From Mycoplasmopsis gallinacea (GTDB taxonomy: Bacteria; Bacillota_I; Bacilli_A; Mycoplasmatales; Metamycoplasmataceae): a stretch of 64,000 bases of DNA. The notes under the pieces are model-generated. The model did not search any database and was not told the DNA's origin. It saw only the letters and a program-made list of their open reading frames with translations. Below are positions 20,450 through 30,950 of the stretch, one piece after another (the first letter of the stretch is position 1; each line of letters opens with the position of its first letter). The DNA is taken from assembly GCF_900660495.1 (NCBI RefSeq), contig NZ_LR214950.1:372001-436000 (forward strand), read 5' to 3'. The translations under genes and the position numbers were made by a program.

Positions 20450-23400
20450 TTATTTAGATGCTTTTTTCTTTGAGTAAACTCTAAGTAATCCAGCAGCAAT
20501 GATTACTGTTCCAACTACTAATAATGAAACTGGAATTCATAATCATTTTTTTCAATTGTTATCTGAATTTGATTCAACTTTGTTATTAACAACTGGTTTA
20601 GCTTCTGCAGCTTTAAGGTTTTCTTTGTTGAATGCTTGTGAAAGAGCATTAAAGCTTTCAGTAATTTTTTCTAATGAAGTTGCAGCTTTTAATTCTGCTT
20701 CAAGAGTTCTTGGGTTTTGTCCTCTAGCAGCATCTTTAACTTTGTTATATAAAGCTAATTGTTGCTCTACAAGATTATTGAAGTTTGCTTTAGTTTCTTT
20801 TGAAGCGTTTTCATATCTTGCTGGTTTGTCAATGATTGTTGATGTAGCTGAGCTAAGTAATCTAATGTGTTCTCCAGCAACTTTGTTAACTTCAATTGCT
20901 TCATTAACAATAGCATCAACTTGTTCTTTTGTTGGGTTTGTTAAATCATTAATTTGTTTTACATATTCATCAACAGCAACACGTGAAAGGTTAACAAGTA
21001 ATCTTGCATTTTTGTATTCATTAAGTTTGTCCATTGCTACTTTTTTGAATCCATCAAGTGCAGCTTTTGTTCTCTTAATTTCAGCTGTAGCAGCATCTAC
21101 CGCTTCTTGTGTTGTAGCTTTATCTTTAAGAATTTCATTTGAAAGTAATGCATCACCATTTGTAATAGCATTGTTGAATGCTGCTTGTTTTTCTGGTGTA
21201 GCTTCTGTGTAGTTTTCGTTTGTTTTGTATGCTTTTGCATCTCTAAGAGCATTAACAAGAGCTTCTACTGAAGCGTTTAATGCTTTAGCAGCATCTTTAA
21301 TTGCGTTAACTGCGTTAATGCTTGAAGCATCATTAATTTCATCTCTTTTTGCTTGTTTGTATTCTTCTGGTAAGTAGTTTAATCCGTCAAGAGCTGTATT
21401 AGCATCTTCTTTAGCTTTGTTAAGTCTTTCTGTACCATTAAGTTCGCTATATGTTCTTACAACTTCATCTTTTTTGGTTTCAACATCAAGTTTAGCGTCA
21501 GCTTCTGGTAAGTTTTCAACTCATTCTCTTAATAAGTTGTTTTCTAAAAGAGCTGTAGCAGCATCCATTGCGTTGTCAAATGCTGTCTTTTTATCTTGAT
21601 CAGCTTCGATGTAGTTTCCATCTTTCTCTTTGTAGTTAGGGTGTTTTTTAACTTCATTAATTAATTCACCAGCTTTTGCATTAACTGTTGTAGCAACTGT
21701 CACAACACCATCAATAGCTTTTGGAACTTCTAATGTATCAATTTTATTGTTGTATTGTGATTTTGCATTATCTGAAAGGAACTCTAATGCATTAATTTGA
21801 GCTTTTGCATCTTCACGTTTTTTAGCTAAAACTTTATCCCCATCAAGAGCATCAATAGCGTCTTTAATAGCTTTAGCAGCTGTATTTACAGCATCTTTTT
21901 CTGTATCTTTTGATGTTAATACATATGATTCAGGTGTTTCACCACTAGCAGCTGTGTGTGTTAAAAGATTTTCACCTGCAGTTTGCTTTTCGTCAAGAGC
22001 TGTTTTTAAGTTATCTGGAGTTTCTGAAGCTAATGTATATTTAACAGTTGGTTTAACAGCAATAGCAGCTTTAACTTGATTAATAAGTTCTTCTGCTGAT
22101 GCATTTAAATCTGTTGCTTGTTTTTGAAGTCTTTCAACTTCTGCTACAAGAGTTTGTTTGTCGATTTCTGCTTTGAAGTGTTCTTTAATTGCTGTTGATA
22201 AGTATGGTAAAGCATCAATAGCAGCTTTAGCAGTGTCTTGAACTTCTTTAAGTCTTCCTTCTCCGTTAAGAGCAGCTTCTGCAGCTTTAAGATCTTCTGT
22301 TAATTTTTTTAATTGAGGCGCTGTTGTTGTTTCGCTATTTAATTTATCACCCTCTAAAAGATCTTTAATAGCTTTAACAGCATTGTCATAAGCTTGTTTT
22401 TTATCATCTTCAGCGTTTAAATATTTAGTTTCACCATGAACTGCGTCTTGCTTATTAACTTCAGCAACAGCAACTGGTGTATCTTCTTCTAAAGCAACAA
22501 TTGTGTTTTTAAGTTCAACTAATGATGAAAGTCAGTTTGTTTTATCTGCTTTATCTTTTGTTTTTGTTTTTAAACTTTCTGAAATATGTGATGTTCCTTC
22601 AACAAAATTTTTAAGCTCAGTTTTTGTTTCTGAAACAACAGCTTTAATTTTTGCATCTGTATCTTTTTCAGCTTCTGCAAGAGCGTCTTTTTTAGTTTCT
22701 AATTCTTGTAATGATGCTTTTACAGTATCAAGGTTTGTATCTGATTTAAGTGAGTTTACTTCAGTAACTTTTGTGTCTAATGCTTCTTTTGAAGCTTTTA
22801 AGTCTTGAACTTTTTTAAGTGTTTCATTACTTTCGTTAGCTAATGCATAAACAAGGTTTCTGTTTTGTTTAAGAGCGTCAGCATTAGTTAAAAGTGTGTC
22901 AACATTTCTCATTAATGTATCTGATTCTTCAGCAGCTTCAAAAACAGTTGTATATTCTGTTGATTTATCTGATGAATCTGATTTATATTTTTCAACTAAA
23001 TCATTTGAGTAAACAGTTTTTTGTGTAGCTGTTAAGTATTGGAATGCCATTAAACTAGTAATTTTAACAGCTAATTCTTGAACATCTTGTAATTGTGTTT
23101 CCACTTCATCAACTGTTGTTGCGGCATCAATTTTTTGATTTGTGTATGTTTTTAATTCTTCTGAAATGCTTAATTCAGCAATGTATGATTTTGCTTGAGC
23201 TTTAGCTTCTTCTGGTGATGAAGCTGTAGCAACTGATTTAGCTTCTGGTTGTGCAGGTGTTGCAGGTTGTTCTGGAGCTGTCTCTGTTTCTGCACCATTT
23301 CCTTCACCTGCTGTGTTTGTTGTTGCTTCAGCTTCAACTTCAGCAAAGATTTGAGCAAGTGATTTTGCCTTTGTCTCTTCTGAATTTGCTGCTACTAAAG

Positions 23401-23464
23401 CTGCTGGAACAACTAATGTTGTTGCAACGCTAGCACCAACTAAAACTTTATTTTTTAATTTCAT
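20450..23464 (-). CDS. Surface protein with GA/FIVAR-like helical repeats and C-terminal anchor
   Basis: A 1004-residue protein in one uninterrupted frame; TGA is Trp at four or more sites. The N-terminus is a signal peptide (KNKVLVGASVATTLVVPAAL) without a lipobox Cys. An acidic/Pro/Gln stretch follows, then ~850 residues of repeated three-helix modules of the kind A-x-x-A-x-x-L-D-G-x-x-x-L-x-x-A-K and I-x-x-L-x-x-L. These resemble the FIVAR/GA modules of Staphylococcus Ebh-type adhesins. The C-terminus is one membrane helix (IPVSLLVVGTVIIAAGLL) and a basic tail, RVYSKKKASK. It is probably an extended, membrane-anchored rod for host contact. The gene at 52018 has the same design. Confidence 0.85.
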
Positions 23465-23521
23465 ATTTTTTCTCCTAATAAGAATTGAAATAATTTTGTT
23501 TTGTTAATTTAACTATTAAGA

Positions 23522-23527
23522 TTATAT
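23522..23527 (-). promoter_or_regulatory. -10 box of the surface-protein gene
   Basis: TATAAT on the minus strand, ~58 bases before the ATG at 23464, with TAGGAG directly before the start codon. The remaining gap to ligA (23528-23760) is AT-rich with no other feature seen. Confidence 0.5.
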
Positions 23528-23760
23528 CCTCCATATATTAATAGCGAGTATATTTTTATAATCTTGCTCTAATTATACAAAATATAAGCTTAATAGGCTT
23601 GATATATCTTATTTTTATTTAATTAAGATCAAACAAAACAAAAGTTATGTCTGCATTTATCTTAATTTTTTATTTTTTATATGTGTTAATTTTATTATAT
23701 TTTTGTGAATTTTGAATAAATAAAAATTTATTTTTATCCCCTTGGCGCACCTTAAGTTAG

Positions 23761-23766
23761 TATAAT
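23761..23766 (+). promoter_or_regulatory. -10 box 6 nt before the ligA start codon
   Basis: TATAAT ends 6 nt before the ATG at 23773. The message should start at, or a base or two from, the ATG, and no ribosome site fits between. Confidence 0.6.
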
Positions 23767-23772
23767 AAATGC

Positions 23773-25752
23773 ATGAATTTAGAAAAAGACAAAATCCAAG
23801 AAAAAATCAGCAAATTAGTTGCTGAAATTAATAAATGAAATAATGAATATTATAATTTGGATAGCCCTACAGTTAGCGACCAAACATATGATAAAGCACT
23901 TAGAGAACTTGAAGAGTTAGAGCAAAAATATCCAGATCTTATTTTAGAAGGTTCACCTACGCAAAAAATAGGTGGATTTGCTTCAAATAAGTTCCAAAAA
24001 TACACTCATAAAAAACCAATGCTTTCACTAGCTAAAGCATATACATTTGAAGAAATTGGGAAATTTGTTGAAAATGCACAAAAATTAGCTGGTGGCGAAA
24101 ACCTTTCATATTCACTAGAACCTAAAATTGATGGACTTTCAATTGCTCTTTTTTATGAAAATGGGCAGCTTATTCGAGCTGTTACCAGAGGGGATGGAAA
24201 AATTGGTGAAGATGTTACTGAAAACATCTATCAAATTAAATCTGTTCCAAAGCGAATTGATTATAAAAATGAATTAGAAGTTCGTGGTGAAGTTTATTTA
24301 AGCAAAAGTGTCTTTCAAGAAATTAATAATAATTTAGAAGAGCAAGGATTAAAAACTTTTGCCAACCCTAGAAATGCAGCTTCAGGAACTTTAAGACAGC
24401 TAGATGCTAAAATTGTAAAGCAAAGAAAACTAGATGCTTTTTTATATCAAATCGTTGATACTGATTTTCATAATATTACAACTCAAGAGCAAGCTCTTGA
24501 GTTTCTAGGAAAACATAAATTCCCTTTAAATAATTATCATAACATTGCTAAATCATTAGATGAAATTATTAATAATATTGAAGAATTTGGAAAAATTAAA
24601 AACGATTTAGATTATGAATGTGATGGGTTTGTTATTAAAATTAACCAGTTTTTCTTATATGAAAAACTAGGTTATACTGCCAAATTTCCTCGCTATGCAA
24701 TTGCTTATAAATATGAAAGCGAATCAGCTAATACTGAAATTAAAGACATAATTGCTACTGTTGGCAGAACTGGAAAAATTACTTATGTAGCTAATTTAGA
24801 ACCGGTTAACTTAAATCAAACTACAGTGTCTAATGCTACCTTACATAATTATGAATTTATTAAAGATATGGAAATTAACATTGGTGATATTGTAAAAATT
24901 ATCAAATCTGGAGAAATTATTCCAAAGGTTATTGAATTAGTTGCTAAAAAAACAGATTCTATTTTTTCAAAAGTCACTAACTGCCCAAGTTGTAATTCAG
25001 TTTTAGTTCATGTAGATAATTTAGTAGATCAGTTTTGCACCAATGAAGATTGTCCTTCTAAAATAGTGAAAAAGTTAATTCACTTTGTTTCTCGCAATGC
25101 AATGAATATGCAAGTAATTGGTGAATCAAATGTTGAGTTATTTTACAATTTAGGAATTGTTAAAAAAGTAACTGATTTTTATCAGTTACATAACTATAAA
25201 GAATTGCTTTTAAGTCAACCTACTTATAAAGACAAAAAAGTTAATAATATTCTTGATAGCATTGAAAATTCTAAAAATGTATCTTTTGCAAAAACTCTTT
25301 TTGCACTAGGAATTAAGCATATTGGTTCTCAAGTAGCTGAACTTATTGCTCAGAAAGTAGGTAGTTTTAAGGAATTATTAGATCTAAATTTAGATTCACT
25401 TGCTTTAATAGATACTATTGGTGATAAAATTGTCAGTTCAATTAAAGAGTTTATTTCTAAAGATGAAAATAAAATGATTATGCTTGAGCTAGATCAAATT
25501 TTAAATTATCAAAAAGTTACTAATGGCAATTTACTAAGTGGTAAAACTTTTGTAATTACCGGAACTCTTTCGAAAGAACGTAATTACTTTAAAGATTTAA
25601 TTCTTCAAAATGGTGGTAAAGTATCTTCAAGTGTTTCAAGTAAAACTTCTTTCCTTCTTGCTGGTGAAAATGCTGGAAGTAAAAAAGAAAAAGCTCTTGA
25701 AAATGGAGTTGCAATTATTGATGAAGATGCTTTTAATGAAATGATCAAATAA
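23773..25752 (+). CDS. ligA: NAD-dependent DNA ligase
   Basis: It seals nicks in replication and repair, using NAD. The 659-residue protein has the Ia domain with YY-N-x-D-SPTVSDQTYD, the adenylation domain with the nucleotidyl Lys in EPKIDGLSIAL, TRGDGKIGEDVT and LEVRGEVYL, the OB fold, and a four-Cys zinc finger (CPSCNSVL...CTNEDCPS). HhH motifs and a C-terminal BRCT domain (SGKTFVITGTLSKERNYFKD) complete it. The start at 23773 restores the full Ia domain; the next internal start would cut it off. One TGA Trp lies at residue 22. Confidence 0.97.
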
Positions 25753-25782
25753 TAAAAAGTAGCAATTAAGCTACTTTTTATT
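25751..25782. terminator. Bidirectional terminator between ligA and rplS
   Basis: AATAAAAAGTAGC (25751-25763) pairs perfectly with GCTACTTTTTATT (25770-25782). T-rich runs are present in both directions. Confidence 0.85.
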
Positions 25783-25803
25783 ATTTGGAAAAGATGGTAT
25801 TTA

Positions 25804-26154
25804 TTATCTTTTGATTTCTTTAAGACGAGCACTTTTACCTTGACGTGAACGCATAAAGAATAATCTTTGTCTACGAACTTTGTTTGAACGAACAACTTCG
25901 ATGTGTGCAATTAATGGTGAGTTAAGTGGGAATGTTCTTTCAACACCAACACCATATGAAATTTTTCTAACTGTGAAAGTTTGTCTTGTTCCTGATTCTT
26001 TGTTAACAATTGCAAGACCTTCAAAAACTTGGATACGTTCTTTTTCACCTTCACGGATACGTACGTGAACACGAACATTATCTCCTGTTTGGAATGGAAC
26101 GATATCTGTACGTAATTGTGATTGCTCAACTAATTCAATTAATTTATTTCTCAT
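25804..26154 (-). CDS. rplS: Ribosomal protein L19
   Basis: A 116-residue large-subunit protein. Family segments are [46 protein letters not shown] and [19 protein letters not shown]. The Met at 26154 (MRNKLIEL) is chosen over an in-frame Met five codons upstream because it matches homologues. Its first 11 bases overlap the end of trmD. It is the last gene of rpsP-trmD-rplS. Confidence 0.97.
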   Translation of the reverse strand: MRNKLIELVEQSQLRTDIVPFQTGDNVRVHVRIREGEKERIQVFEGLAIVNKESGTRQTFTVRKISYGVGVERTFPLNSPLIAHIEVVRSNKVRRQRLFFMRSRQGKSARLKEIKR

Positions 26155-26827
26155 TTTTAATCCTTTCAATAATATCAGGTCTGTTTTTTAAAGTTTTCTG
26201 ATATTGTGCATTTGATTTTCATTCCTCAATTTTTTTATGATCTCCACTAAAAAGAACCTCAGGAACTTTCATTCCTTTATATTCTCTTGGTCTAGTGTAC
26301 TGAGGATAATCAAGTAACCCATTTCCTTGGAAAGAATCATAGACATGTGATTCTTCACGAATAACTCCTGGAACCAATCTAGCAACTGAATCAGCCATAA
26401 CCATTGATGGAAGTTCGCCACCAGTTAAAACATAATCTCCAATTGACAGTTCTAGATCACAAAGTTCTACAACTCTTTCATCAAAACCTTCATAGCGTCC
26501 AGAAATAAATGTAATTTGATCATATTTAGCAAGTTCATTTGCAATTTCTTGATTAAAGGTTTTACCTTGAGGTGTTACTAATATTTTATAACCTCCTCGA
26601 TCTTTAAGTGAATCTAAGGCAAGATCAATTGGTTCTACTTGAAGAAGCAACCCATGACCTCCACCATAAATTTCATCATCAACTTTACGATGTTTACTTT
26701 TGCTAAAATCTCTAAAATCAACAACTTCAAAATCTAAAAGGTTTTTTTCTTGAGCTTTTTTAATGATGCTTTCATTAATAAAAGGTTCAAAATATTTTGG
26801 AAAAAGGGTTAGGAAATTAATTTTCAT
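26144..26827 (-). CDS. trmD: tRNA (guanine-37-N1) methyltransferase
   Basis: It methylates G37 next to the anticodon to prevent frameshifting. The 227-residue SPOUT enzyme shows [14 protein letters not shown], the GGGHGLLLQ loop, [11 protein letters not shown], the trefoil-knot [17 protein letters not shown], and [13 protein letters not shown] Trp at 26219-26221 lets the reading continue 25 codons to a TAA inside rplS. It begins 6 bases after rpsP. Confidence 0.97.
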
Positions 26828-26833
26828 AATTAA

Positions 26834-27082
26834 CTATTTTTTTAATTCGCTTGTTAATTTGTGAGCTTTGAATAAGTTAGCAACAGTTGCTGTAGGTTGT
26901 GCACCTTGTGATAATCATTTTAAAATTTGTTCTTTGTTTAATACAACTTCATCGTTTAATGGGTTGTAGTGTCCAAGTGCTTCAATAAATTTACCATCAC
27001 GAGGAGCTCTAGCGTCAGCAGCTACAATTTTGTAAACTGGGCTAAATTTGCTCCCCATTCTTTTTAATCTAATTTTTACCAT
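26834..27082 (-). CDS. rpsP: Ribosomal protein S16
   Basis: An 82-residue small-subunit protein: [40 protein letters not shown], then [16 protein letters not shown] with TGA for Trp. The Met at 27082 has GGAGG 6-10 bases upstream and matches homologues. Upstream in-frame codons come from the leader. It heads the rpsP-trmD-rplS operon. Confidence 0.97.
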
Positions 27083-27096
27083 TTGTTCCTCCGTGA

Positions 27097-27118
27097 TGTC
27101 AAGCGAAAGTGCTTGACA
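27097..27118 (-). promoter_or_regulatory. Hairpin in the rpsP leader
   Basis: An 8-bp stem (TGTCAAGC with GCTTGACA) and a 6-base loop lie just upstream of the GGAGG site of rpsP. There is no T-run, so it is not a terminator. It could modulate access to the ribosome site. Confidence 0.45.
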
Positions 27119-27191
27119 GCTAATTAATGTATGTATTAATATTTTATACATAAAATTTAAAAAATTAAATAAAAAAATGATTTTTTCTTCT

Positions 27192-27197
27192 TATAAT
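27192..27197 (+). promoter_or_regulatory. -10 box 6 nt before the trmL start codon
   Basis: TATAAT ends 6 nt before the ATG at 27204, another leaderless arrangement. It is divergent from rpsP. Confidence 0.6.
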
Positions 27198-27203
27198 TTA
27201 AGC

Positions 27204-27746
27204 ATGTTAAATATAGTTTTATACCAACCCGAAATTTGCCCTAACACAGGAAATATAATTCGTACTTGTTTTGCTCTTGGAGCAAAACTCCATATCATTA
27301 AACCACTTGGTTTTGATTTGCACCCGAAATATCTTAAAAGAGCTGGTGCTGGAAGAATGCTTTCAGATATTCCGCATGAAGTGCATGCTGATTATGAACA
27401 GTTTTATAAAAAGTACCATGATAAACACATTTACTACATTACTAGATATGGGCAAAAAACTTATACTGATGTAAATTACAAACAAACTTATGAGCAAAAC
27501 GGTGAAATTTGACTTATGTTTGGTCGTGAATCAACTGGAATTGATAAGGATATTCTTTTTAATAATTTAGAAAGATGTCTTAGAATTCCAATGGTTTCAG
27601 CAATGCGTTCAATTAACTTAGCTAATTGCGTGTCAATTTTAGGATTTGAAGTAATGCGTCAACTTGATTTTCAAGACTTATCTAAATTCGAAGTAGAAAA
27701 AGGAAAAGATTTTTTAATCAACTATGGAAATAACAAGCAAAACTAA
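27204..27746 (+). CDS. trmL: tRNA (cytidine/uridine-34-2'-O) methyltransferase
   Basis: A 180-residue SPOUT enzyme that methylates the wobble ribose of tRNA-Leu in characterised species. It has LYQPEICPNTGNIIRTCFAL, the typical TrmL N-terminus, GFDLHPKYLKRAGAGR, FGRESTGID and the knot IPMVSAMRSINLANCVSI. The start MLNIVLYQPE is chosen to match homologues and to fit the -10 box. One TGA is Trp. Its end overlaps the next methyltransferase by 23 bases. Confidence 0.92.
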
Positions 27747-28449
27747 TCCAAAAGTGAAATTTATCCGAAAATTACAAAATAAAAAGTTTCGTCAAGAAAG
27801 CTCTAATTTTGTAATTGAAGGTGAGCATTTAATTAAAGAAGCTTTAGATTCAAATTTAATTATTGAAATTTTTGAAAACATTGATTCAAAAGAGTTTCTT
27901 TTTGATGGTTCTACCAAAGTAACACGTGAAATTATTGAATCTATACTTCCTTCTAAAAATCCTCAAAATTGCTTTGCTCTTTGTAAATTTAAACCTGAGC
28001 AAAAACTAGGACAAAAAGTCATTGTTTTAAATAACTTACAAGATCCAGGAAATGTAGGAACAATTATCAGGTTAGCTAAAGCTTTTGACTTTGATTCGGT
28101 AATTGTTGAAAATTTAGATTTTTACAACGATAAAGTTTTGCGTTCTTCACAAGGTGCTTTTTTTAGTGTTAATCTAATAGCTACTAAAAATGCAAATCAG
28201 ACAATGAACCTTTTAAGAGAAAAAGGATACAAAATTTATCACACTCTTTTAGATAAAAATGCGCTTCCTTTAAATAATGTCAGTTTTGAAAGCGAAAAAC
28301 TTGCAATTATTTTTGGAAATGAAGGAAATGGAATTGATCCATCTTTAGTATCTCAAGACGATACTAAAGTTTATGTTCCAATTAGTTTTGAAAGCTTAAA
28401 TGTTGCTTGTTGCGCTGCAATTGTACTTAATAAAGTAAGGAATGGATAA
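27724..28449 (+). CDS. TrmH/SpoU family RNA 2'-O-methyltransferase
   Basis: A 241-residue protein. The N-terminal L30e-like substrate-binding domain (ITSKTNPKVKFIRKLQNKKF, FVIEGEHLIKEAL) is followed by the SPOUT domain with NNLQDPGNVGTIIRLAKAF, IIFGNEGNGIDP and VPISFESLNVACCAAIVL. The form is that of RlmB/YsgA-type rRNA methylases; the target nucleotide is not evident. It overlaps trmL, and its stop is 2 bases before the following small gene. Confidence 0.9.
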   Translation: MEITSKTNPKVKFIRKLQNKKFRQESSNFVIEGEHLIKEALDSNLIIEIFENIDSKEFLFDGSTKVTREIIESILPSKNPQNCFALCKFKPEQKLGQKVIVLNNLQDPGNVGTIIRLAKAFDFDSVIVENLDFYNDKVLRSSQGAFFSVNLIATKNANQTMNLLREKGYKIYHTLLDKNALPLNNVSFESEKLAIIFGNEGNGIDPSLVSQDDTKVYVPISFESLNVACCAAIVLNKVRNG

Positions 28450-28451
28450 AT

Positions 28452-28733
28452 ATGAAAGAAAAAGAAATACTGCAATTAGGTTTACAGCAACTATCTGAAA
28501 TTTCTTTTACTAAATCAGTTAATGGACTTTCTAAAAATGAAGTGTTGTCATTTTTAGAAAGTTTGAAAGAAAAAATGGAACTGCTTGATTCTTACCTTGA
28601 AGAATTGCTTGAAAAAAATGAAGAGCTTAAAGAAGAAAATGATAAACTCAAAAATCAAATGCAAATGCTTAATTTCGAAAACAAAAGATTAAAAAGTTAT
28701 ACAAATATAAAGGATAAAAATGAATCAAAATAA
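28452..28733 (+). CDS. Small coiled-coil protein, DivIVA/GpsB-like
   Basis: A 93-residue protein. Residues 17-40 (FTKSVNGLSKNEVLSFLESL) resemble the short DivIVA N-terminal motif (F-x-x-x-x-G-Y/L-x-x-x-E-V-x-x-F-L), which touches the membrane. The rest is a coiled coil very rich in Glu, Lys and Leu. In other Firmicutes this fold marks poles and division sites. Here it sits between an rRNA methylase and rbgA and overlaps rbgA by 14 bases, so it is probably co-expressed with ribosome-assembly genes. The assignment rests on the motif and length only. Confidence 0.65.
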   Translation: MKEKEILQLGLQQLSEISFTKSVNGLSKNEVLSFLESLKEKMELLDSYLEELLEKNEELKEENDKLKNQMQMLNFENKRLKSYTNIKDKNESK

Positions 28734-29577
28734 AATAAATGAAGAATTTAATAATTTAATTCAATGATTCCCAGGCCACATGTCTAAAGCAATGAAAGAC
28801 ATTAAAGAATCTGCTAATTTAGCTGATCTTTTTGTTGTTGTTTTAGATGCTCGTTGCCCAATTAGTTCATATAATGAAGATTTTGATGCAATTCAACCAC
28901 AAAAACCTCGACTCTTTATCATTACCAAAAGTGATTTAATGGATAAAAGTAAAAAAGACCAAATTGCTAAGCGTTTTGGTAATGAAAACTTGCTTTGACT
29001 TGATCTTAGACAGCAAAGTTCTAAGAAAATCATTTTAAATAAAATTAAGCAAATTCTTAAAGAGAAAATTGCAAGAGATAAGGCTAAAGGTATGCTTGTA
29101 AGCAGGCTTAAATCATTTGTGGTGGGAATTCCTAACTGCGGAAAAAGCACCTTAATTAATCTTGTTTCTTCAAAATCAAGATTAAAAGTAGCTGATATGC
29201 CTGGAGTAACCAGGGTTAAGCAATGAGTAATGGATGGTGAGTTTTGATTTTTAGATACCCCTGGTATTTTGCTTCCTAAATTTGACGATCAAGAAAATGC
29301 AATCAAACTTCTTGCAATTGGTTCAATTAAAAATGACATTTTCCCACTTGAATTTGTGGCAATTCAACTTTGAGCACTTGTTTCAAAATACTACCCAGAA
29401 AAACTTGCTGATTTAGGTATGACGTCATCAGAAGATACTGTGCAAATTTATGGACTTTTTCATGAATATGCAGAAAAATTTGGATTTTTAAAAGAAAAAG
29501 GAAAAGTTGATTTGCAAAAAGCACAAATCAACTTTATCAATTGAGTAAAAGGATTAAAAGGAGTTACATACGATTAA
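28720..29577 (+). CDS. rbgA: Ribosome biogenesis GTPase RbgA (YlqF)
   Basis: A 285-residue circularly permuted GTPase needed for late 50S assembly. The motif order is G4 (ITKSDLMDK) first, then G1 (GIPNCGKSTLIN), G2/G3 (PGVTRVKQW, LDTPGI). The N-terminal WFPGHMSKAM is the RbgA signature, with its Trp encoded by TGA. At least seven TGA Trp codons occur, so a standard-code reading shatters it. It overlaps the DivIVA-like gene. Confidence 0.95.
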
Positions 29578-29610
29578 AATTAGCAATTTAATTAGTTTTT
29601 TGCTAATTTT
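29576..29610 (+). terminator. Terminator after rbgA
   Basis: AAAATTAGCAA (29576-29586) pairs with TTGCTAATTTT (29600-29610). The T's are within the 3' arm. Confidence 0.65.
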
Positions 29611-29629
29611 ATGCTAAAATTATATTACT

Positions 29630-30751
29630 ATGAAAAATAAGAGAGATTATTATGAAGTTTTAGGCGTTAGTAAAACTGCAACTGAAGCTGAAATTAAAAA
29701 GGCATACCGTAAGTTAGCTATGAAGTATCACCCTGATAAAACAGATGATCCAAAAGCTACTGAAATTATGCAAGAAATTAATGAAGCTTACGAAGTTTTA
29801 TCTAATGCAGATAAAAGAAGAATGTATGACCAGTATGGGCACGATGGAATGAATGCACAAGCTGGTGGATTCGGTGGTTTTGAAGGATTTGAAGGGTTCT
29901 CAGGAGATTTTAGTGATATTTTCGAAAATATCTTCTCAGGATTTGGTGGTTTTTCATCAAGAAGAAACCACAATCCAAATGCTCCAAAACGTGGTGATGA
30001 TATTAAAACTACAATCACTATTTCATTTTTAGAATCAATTCACGGGATGGTGAAAAAAGAAGAATACCCTAAATATGAAACTTGTCCAGATTGTAATGGT
30101 ACAGGAGCAGAAACTCCTAGCGATATTCAGCAATGTAGTGATTGTCATGGATCAGGATATGTAGAGAAAATTCAACGTGGGATTTTTGGTGCTCAAAGAG
30201 TGCATACAACTTGTTCTAAATGTTCTGGAAAAGGTAAAATTATCACAAAAGTATGTAAAAAATGTAAAGGAAATTGTAACGTTAAAGTTATTAAACCTGT
30301 CACAATCCCTATTTCAGAAGGGACAACAGATGGGACAATGTTAAAACTTTTAGGTTATGGAAATCCAGGTCAAAATGGTGGGCCATCTGGTGATTTATAC
30401 ATAGAAATTCGTGTAAAACCACATCCATTTTTCAAAAGACATAACCATGATATTTACTTAGATTTCCCAGTATCATTTGCTGATATTTTATTAGAAAAAA
30501 CAATTATTGTTCCAACTCCTTATGGTGATCAACAAATTAAACTTAAAAAATCTTACTTAGATTCTAAAGTTGTTAAAGTAGCTGGTAAGGGAGTTAAAAA
30601 CAAATATGGAACCGGTGATTTAAAACTTAACTTAAGAATTATCATTCCTGATTATGGTAAAAAAGATAGAAAGAAAATTACAGAAGTTTTAGAAACTATC
30701 CAGGATGATACTAATGAAAATTTTGTAAAAGAAGTTAATAAGGCAAAATAA
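29630..30751 (+). CDS. dnaJ: Chaperone DnaJ
   Basis: A 373-residue type I J-protein, co-chaperone of DnaK. The J domain carries YHPDKTDDP with the HPD tripeptide. A Gly/Phe-rich linker follows ([16 protein letters not shown]), then four CxxCxGxG zinc repeats: [24 protein letters not shown], and the last degenerate (CKKCKGNC). The substrate-binding beta domains end the protein. A TATATT -10-like box ends 5 nt before the ATG. No CIRCE-type inverted repeat is visible upstream. Confidence 0.97.
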   Translation: MKNKRDYYEVLGVSKTATEAEIKKAYRKLAMKYHPDKTDDPKATEIMQEINEAYEVLSNADKRRMYDQYGHDGMNAQAGGFGGFEGFEGFSGDFSDIFENIFSGFGGFSSRRNHNPNAPKRGDDIKTTITISFLESIHGMVKKEEYPKYETCPDCNGTGAETPSDIQQCSDCHGSGYVEKIQRGIFGAQRVHTTCSKCSGKGKIITKVCKKCKGNCNVKVIKPVTIPISEGTTDGTMLKLLGYGNPGQNGGPSGDLYIEIRVKPHPFFKRHNHDIYLDFPVSFADILLEKTIIVPTPYGDQQIKLKKSYLDSKVVKVAGKGVKNKYGTGDLKLNLRIIIPDYGKKDRKKITEVLETIQDDTNENFVKEVNKAK

Positions 30752-30752
30752 G

Positions 30753-30777
30753 ATCAAGTTAATTCTTGATTTTTATT
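30753..30777 (+). terminator. Weak terminator after dnaJ
   Basis: A 6-bp stem (ATCAAG/CTTGAT) is followed by TTTTATTTT. Confidence 0.5.
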
Positions 30778-30816
30778 TTGCACCTAACTTTAAGCTTTTA
30801 TATAATTAATACTAAT

Positions 30817-30950
30817 ATGAAACTTACAGAAAAATATATCCAGGTTTATAACACTGATTCATCATTAATCCATTATACAAACGCTATTTCAAAAGTAGGT
30901 CTTTTAGATGCTGAAAACAAAGTTTTAAAGATGCTTAAATTACCTAAAGC
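30817..30950 (+). pseudogene. Class I SAM methyltransferase, N-terminal fragment (split gene)
   Basis: It starts with MKLTEKYIQVYNTD and runs to ...LKLPKA, where the IS begins. Removing the 28-kb block and one copy of the 12-bp repeat joins it in frame to the fragment at 58997, giving LKLPKAALIADLGSGPGR across the junction. A -10 box TATAAT lies at 30801-30806, 10 nt before the ATG. As it stands, translation would run a few codons into the IS and stop at 30976-30978. Confidence 0.9.
30939..30950. repeat. Left copy of the 12-bp target duplication
   Basis: ATTACCTAAAGC abuts the left end of the first IS and is repeated exactly at 58996-59007 beyond the last IS. Confidence 0.95.

Noticed and set aside
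26010-26201. Plus-strand ORFs over rplS/trmD
   Set aside because: They are shadows of highly conserved ribosomal and tRNA-methylase genes on the other strand.
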